DNA from: Phycisphaera sp. | Lineage (GTDB): Bacteria > Planctomycetota > Phycisphaerae > Phycisphaerales > SM1A02 | Assembly (NCBI GenBank): GCA_016124975.1 | Contig: WGMP01000008.1 | Coordinates: 1 to 42,600, forward strand | Reading direction: 5' to 3' | DNA: 42,600 nt | In this document: positions 42,435-42,600 of the stretch, piece by piece | Layout of the letters: every line of letters starts with the position of its first letter | Numbering within the stretch: position 1 is the stretch's first letter | Translations under genes and position numbers: made by a program | The notes under the pieces: model-generated | Database searches by the model: none | Told to the model about the DNA's origin: nothing | Seen by the model: the letters and a program-made list of their open reading frames with translations, nothing else

Positions 42435-42600
42435 GCGGTCGCCGCTGCGGCGGCTCCCTCTGGCGCGTTCGATGCGTGATTTGAGCGGTCGCCGCTGCGG
42501 CGGCTCCCTCTGGCGCGTTCGATGCGTGATTTGAGCGGTCGCCGCTGCGGCGGCTCCCTCTGGCGCGTTCGATGCGTGATTTGAGCGGTCGCCGCTGCGG
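42432..42600. repeat. perfect 50-bp tandem repeat at the gyrB stop
   Basis: Three identical 50-base units (42432-42481, 42482-42531, 42532-42581) plus 19 bases of a fourth run to the window end. The first three bases of unit one are the gyrB stop codon TGA. Each unit contains a GC hairpin (gccgc, loop tgcg, gcggc). Fifty is not a multiple of three, and the plus strand has a stop in every frame. The minus strand has no stop in any frame within the array. There are no spacers, so it is not a CRISPR array. Total copy number is unknown. Confidence 0.97.

Noticed and set aside
42432-42600. Possible CRISPR array at the right edge
   Set aside because: The 50-base units are directly contiguous and identical with no variable spacers, and no cas gene is in view.

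Overview
The window is about 42.6 kb of GC-rich bacterial chromosome, densely coding and ordinary in gene content, with several accessory features. I infer a planctomycete, most likely class Phycisphaerae. Two secreted proteins end in short dockerin-like EF-hand pairs (DLNGDG...DLxxLLxxWG). A third ends in a PEP-CTERM-like tail (PGAVALLGLAGLAGRRRR). A BshB1-type deacetylase, Tat lipoprotein amidases and many unknown secreted or membrane proteins also fit. No phage, transposase, CRISPR array, tRNA or rRNA was seen.

Layout. 1-1251: no convincing gene; the first 280 bases form a long imperfect palindrome. 1252-6651: three secreted or surface proteins (PEP-CTERM-like protein, dockerin protein, metzincin protease with dockerin), the first with a clear terminator and the second with a terminator-like hairpin. 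6732-16321: housekeeping block of a DUF4190-like membrane protein, murD, a lipoprotein on the other strand, ispF, an AdkA-like protein with a degenerate P-loop fused to a deoxyribosyltransferase-like domain, truA, a large unknown secreted protein, a bshB1-like deacetylase and a DedA membrane protein. 16334-25409, minus strand: an unknown Gly-rich protein, then a mannose-glycan module made of a GH2 beta-mannosidase, an SSS symporter and a GH38 alpha-mannosidase. 25542-27727: two multi-pass membrane proteins. 27706-30153, minus strand: a class II photolyase fused to a renalase-like flavoprotein. 30288-35918: an efflux operon (Cys-rich exported protein, HlyD-type adaptor, ABC ATPase, two FtsX-like permeases, a small exported protein) with stop/start overlaps between the adaptor, ATPase and permeases. 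35937-37675: xylulokinase and a tiny membrane protein. 37725-39515, minus strand: two paralogous Tat-exported amidases. 39816-42434: gyrB, whose stop codon is the first codon of an exact 50-bp tandem repeat that runs off the window.

Recurrent theme. About half of the transcription-unit starts lack a Shine-Dalgarno sequence and instead carry a -10-like hexamer (TATAAC, TACAGT, TAGAGT, TAGGAT, TATTCT) ending 6-11 bases before the start codon. This is what leaderless mRNAs would look like. Other genes (1252, 2279, 3988, 10187, 11334, 20155) have good ribosome binding sites.

The best candidates for something undescribed are the photolyase-renalase fusion, the degenerate AdkA/deoxyribosyltransferase-like fusion, the leaderless promoter architecture, the 50-bp array after gyrB, and the palindrome at the left edge. 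All functional assignments come from reading motifs by eye; no database search was run.
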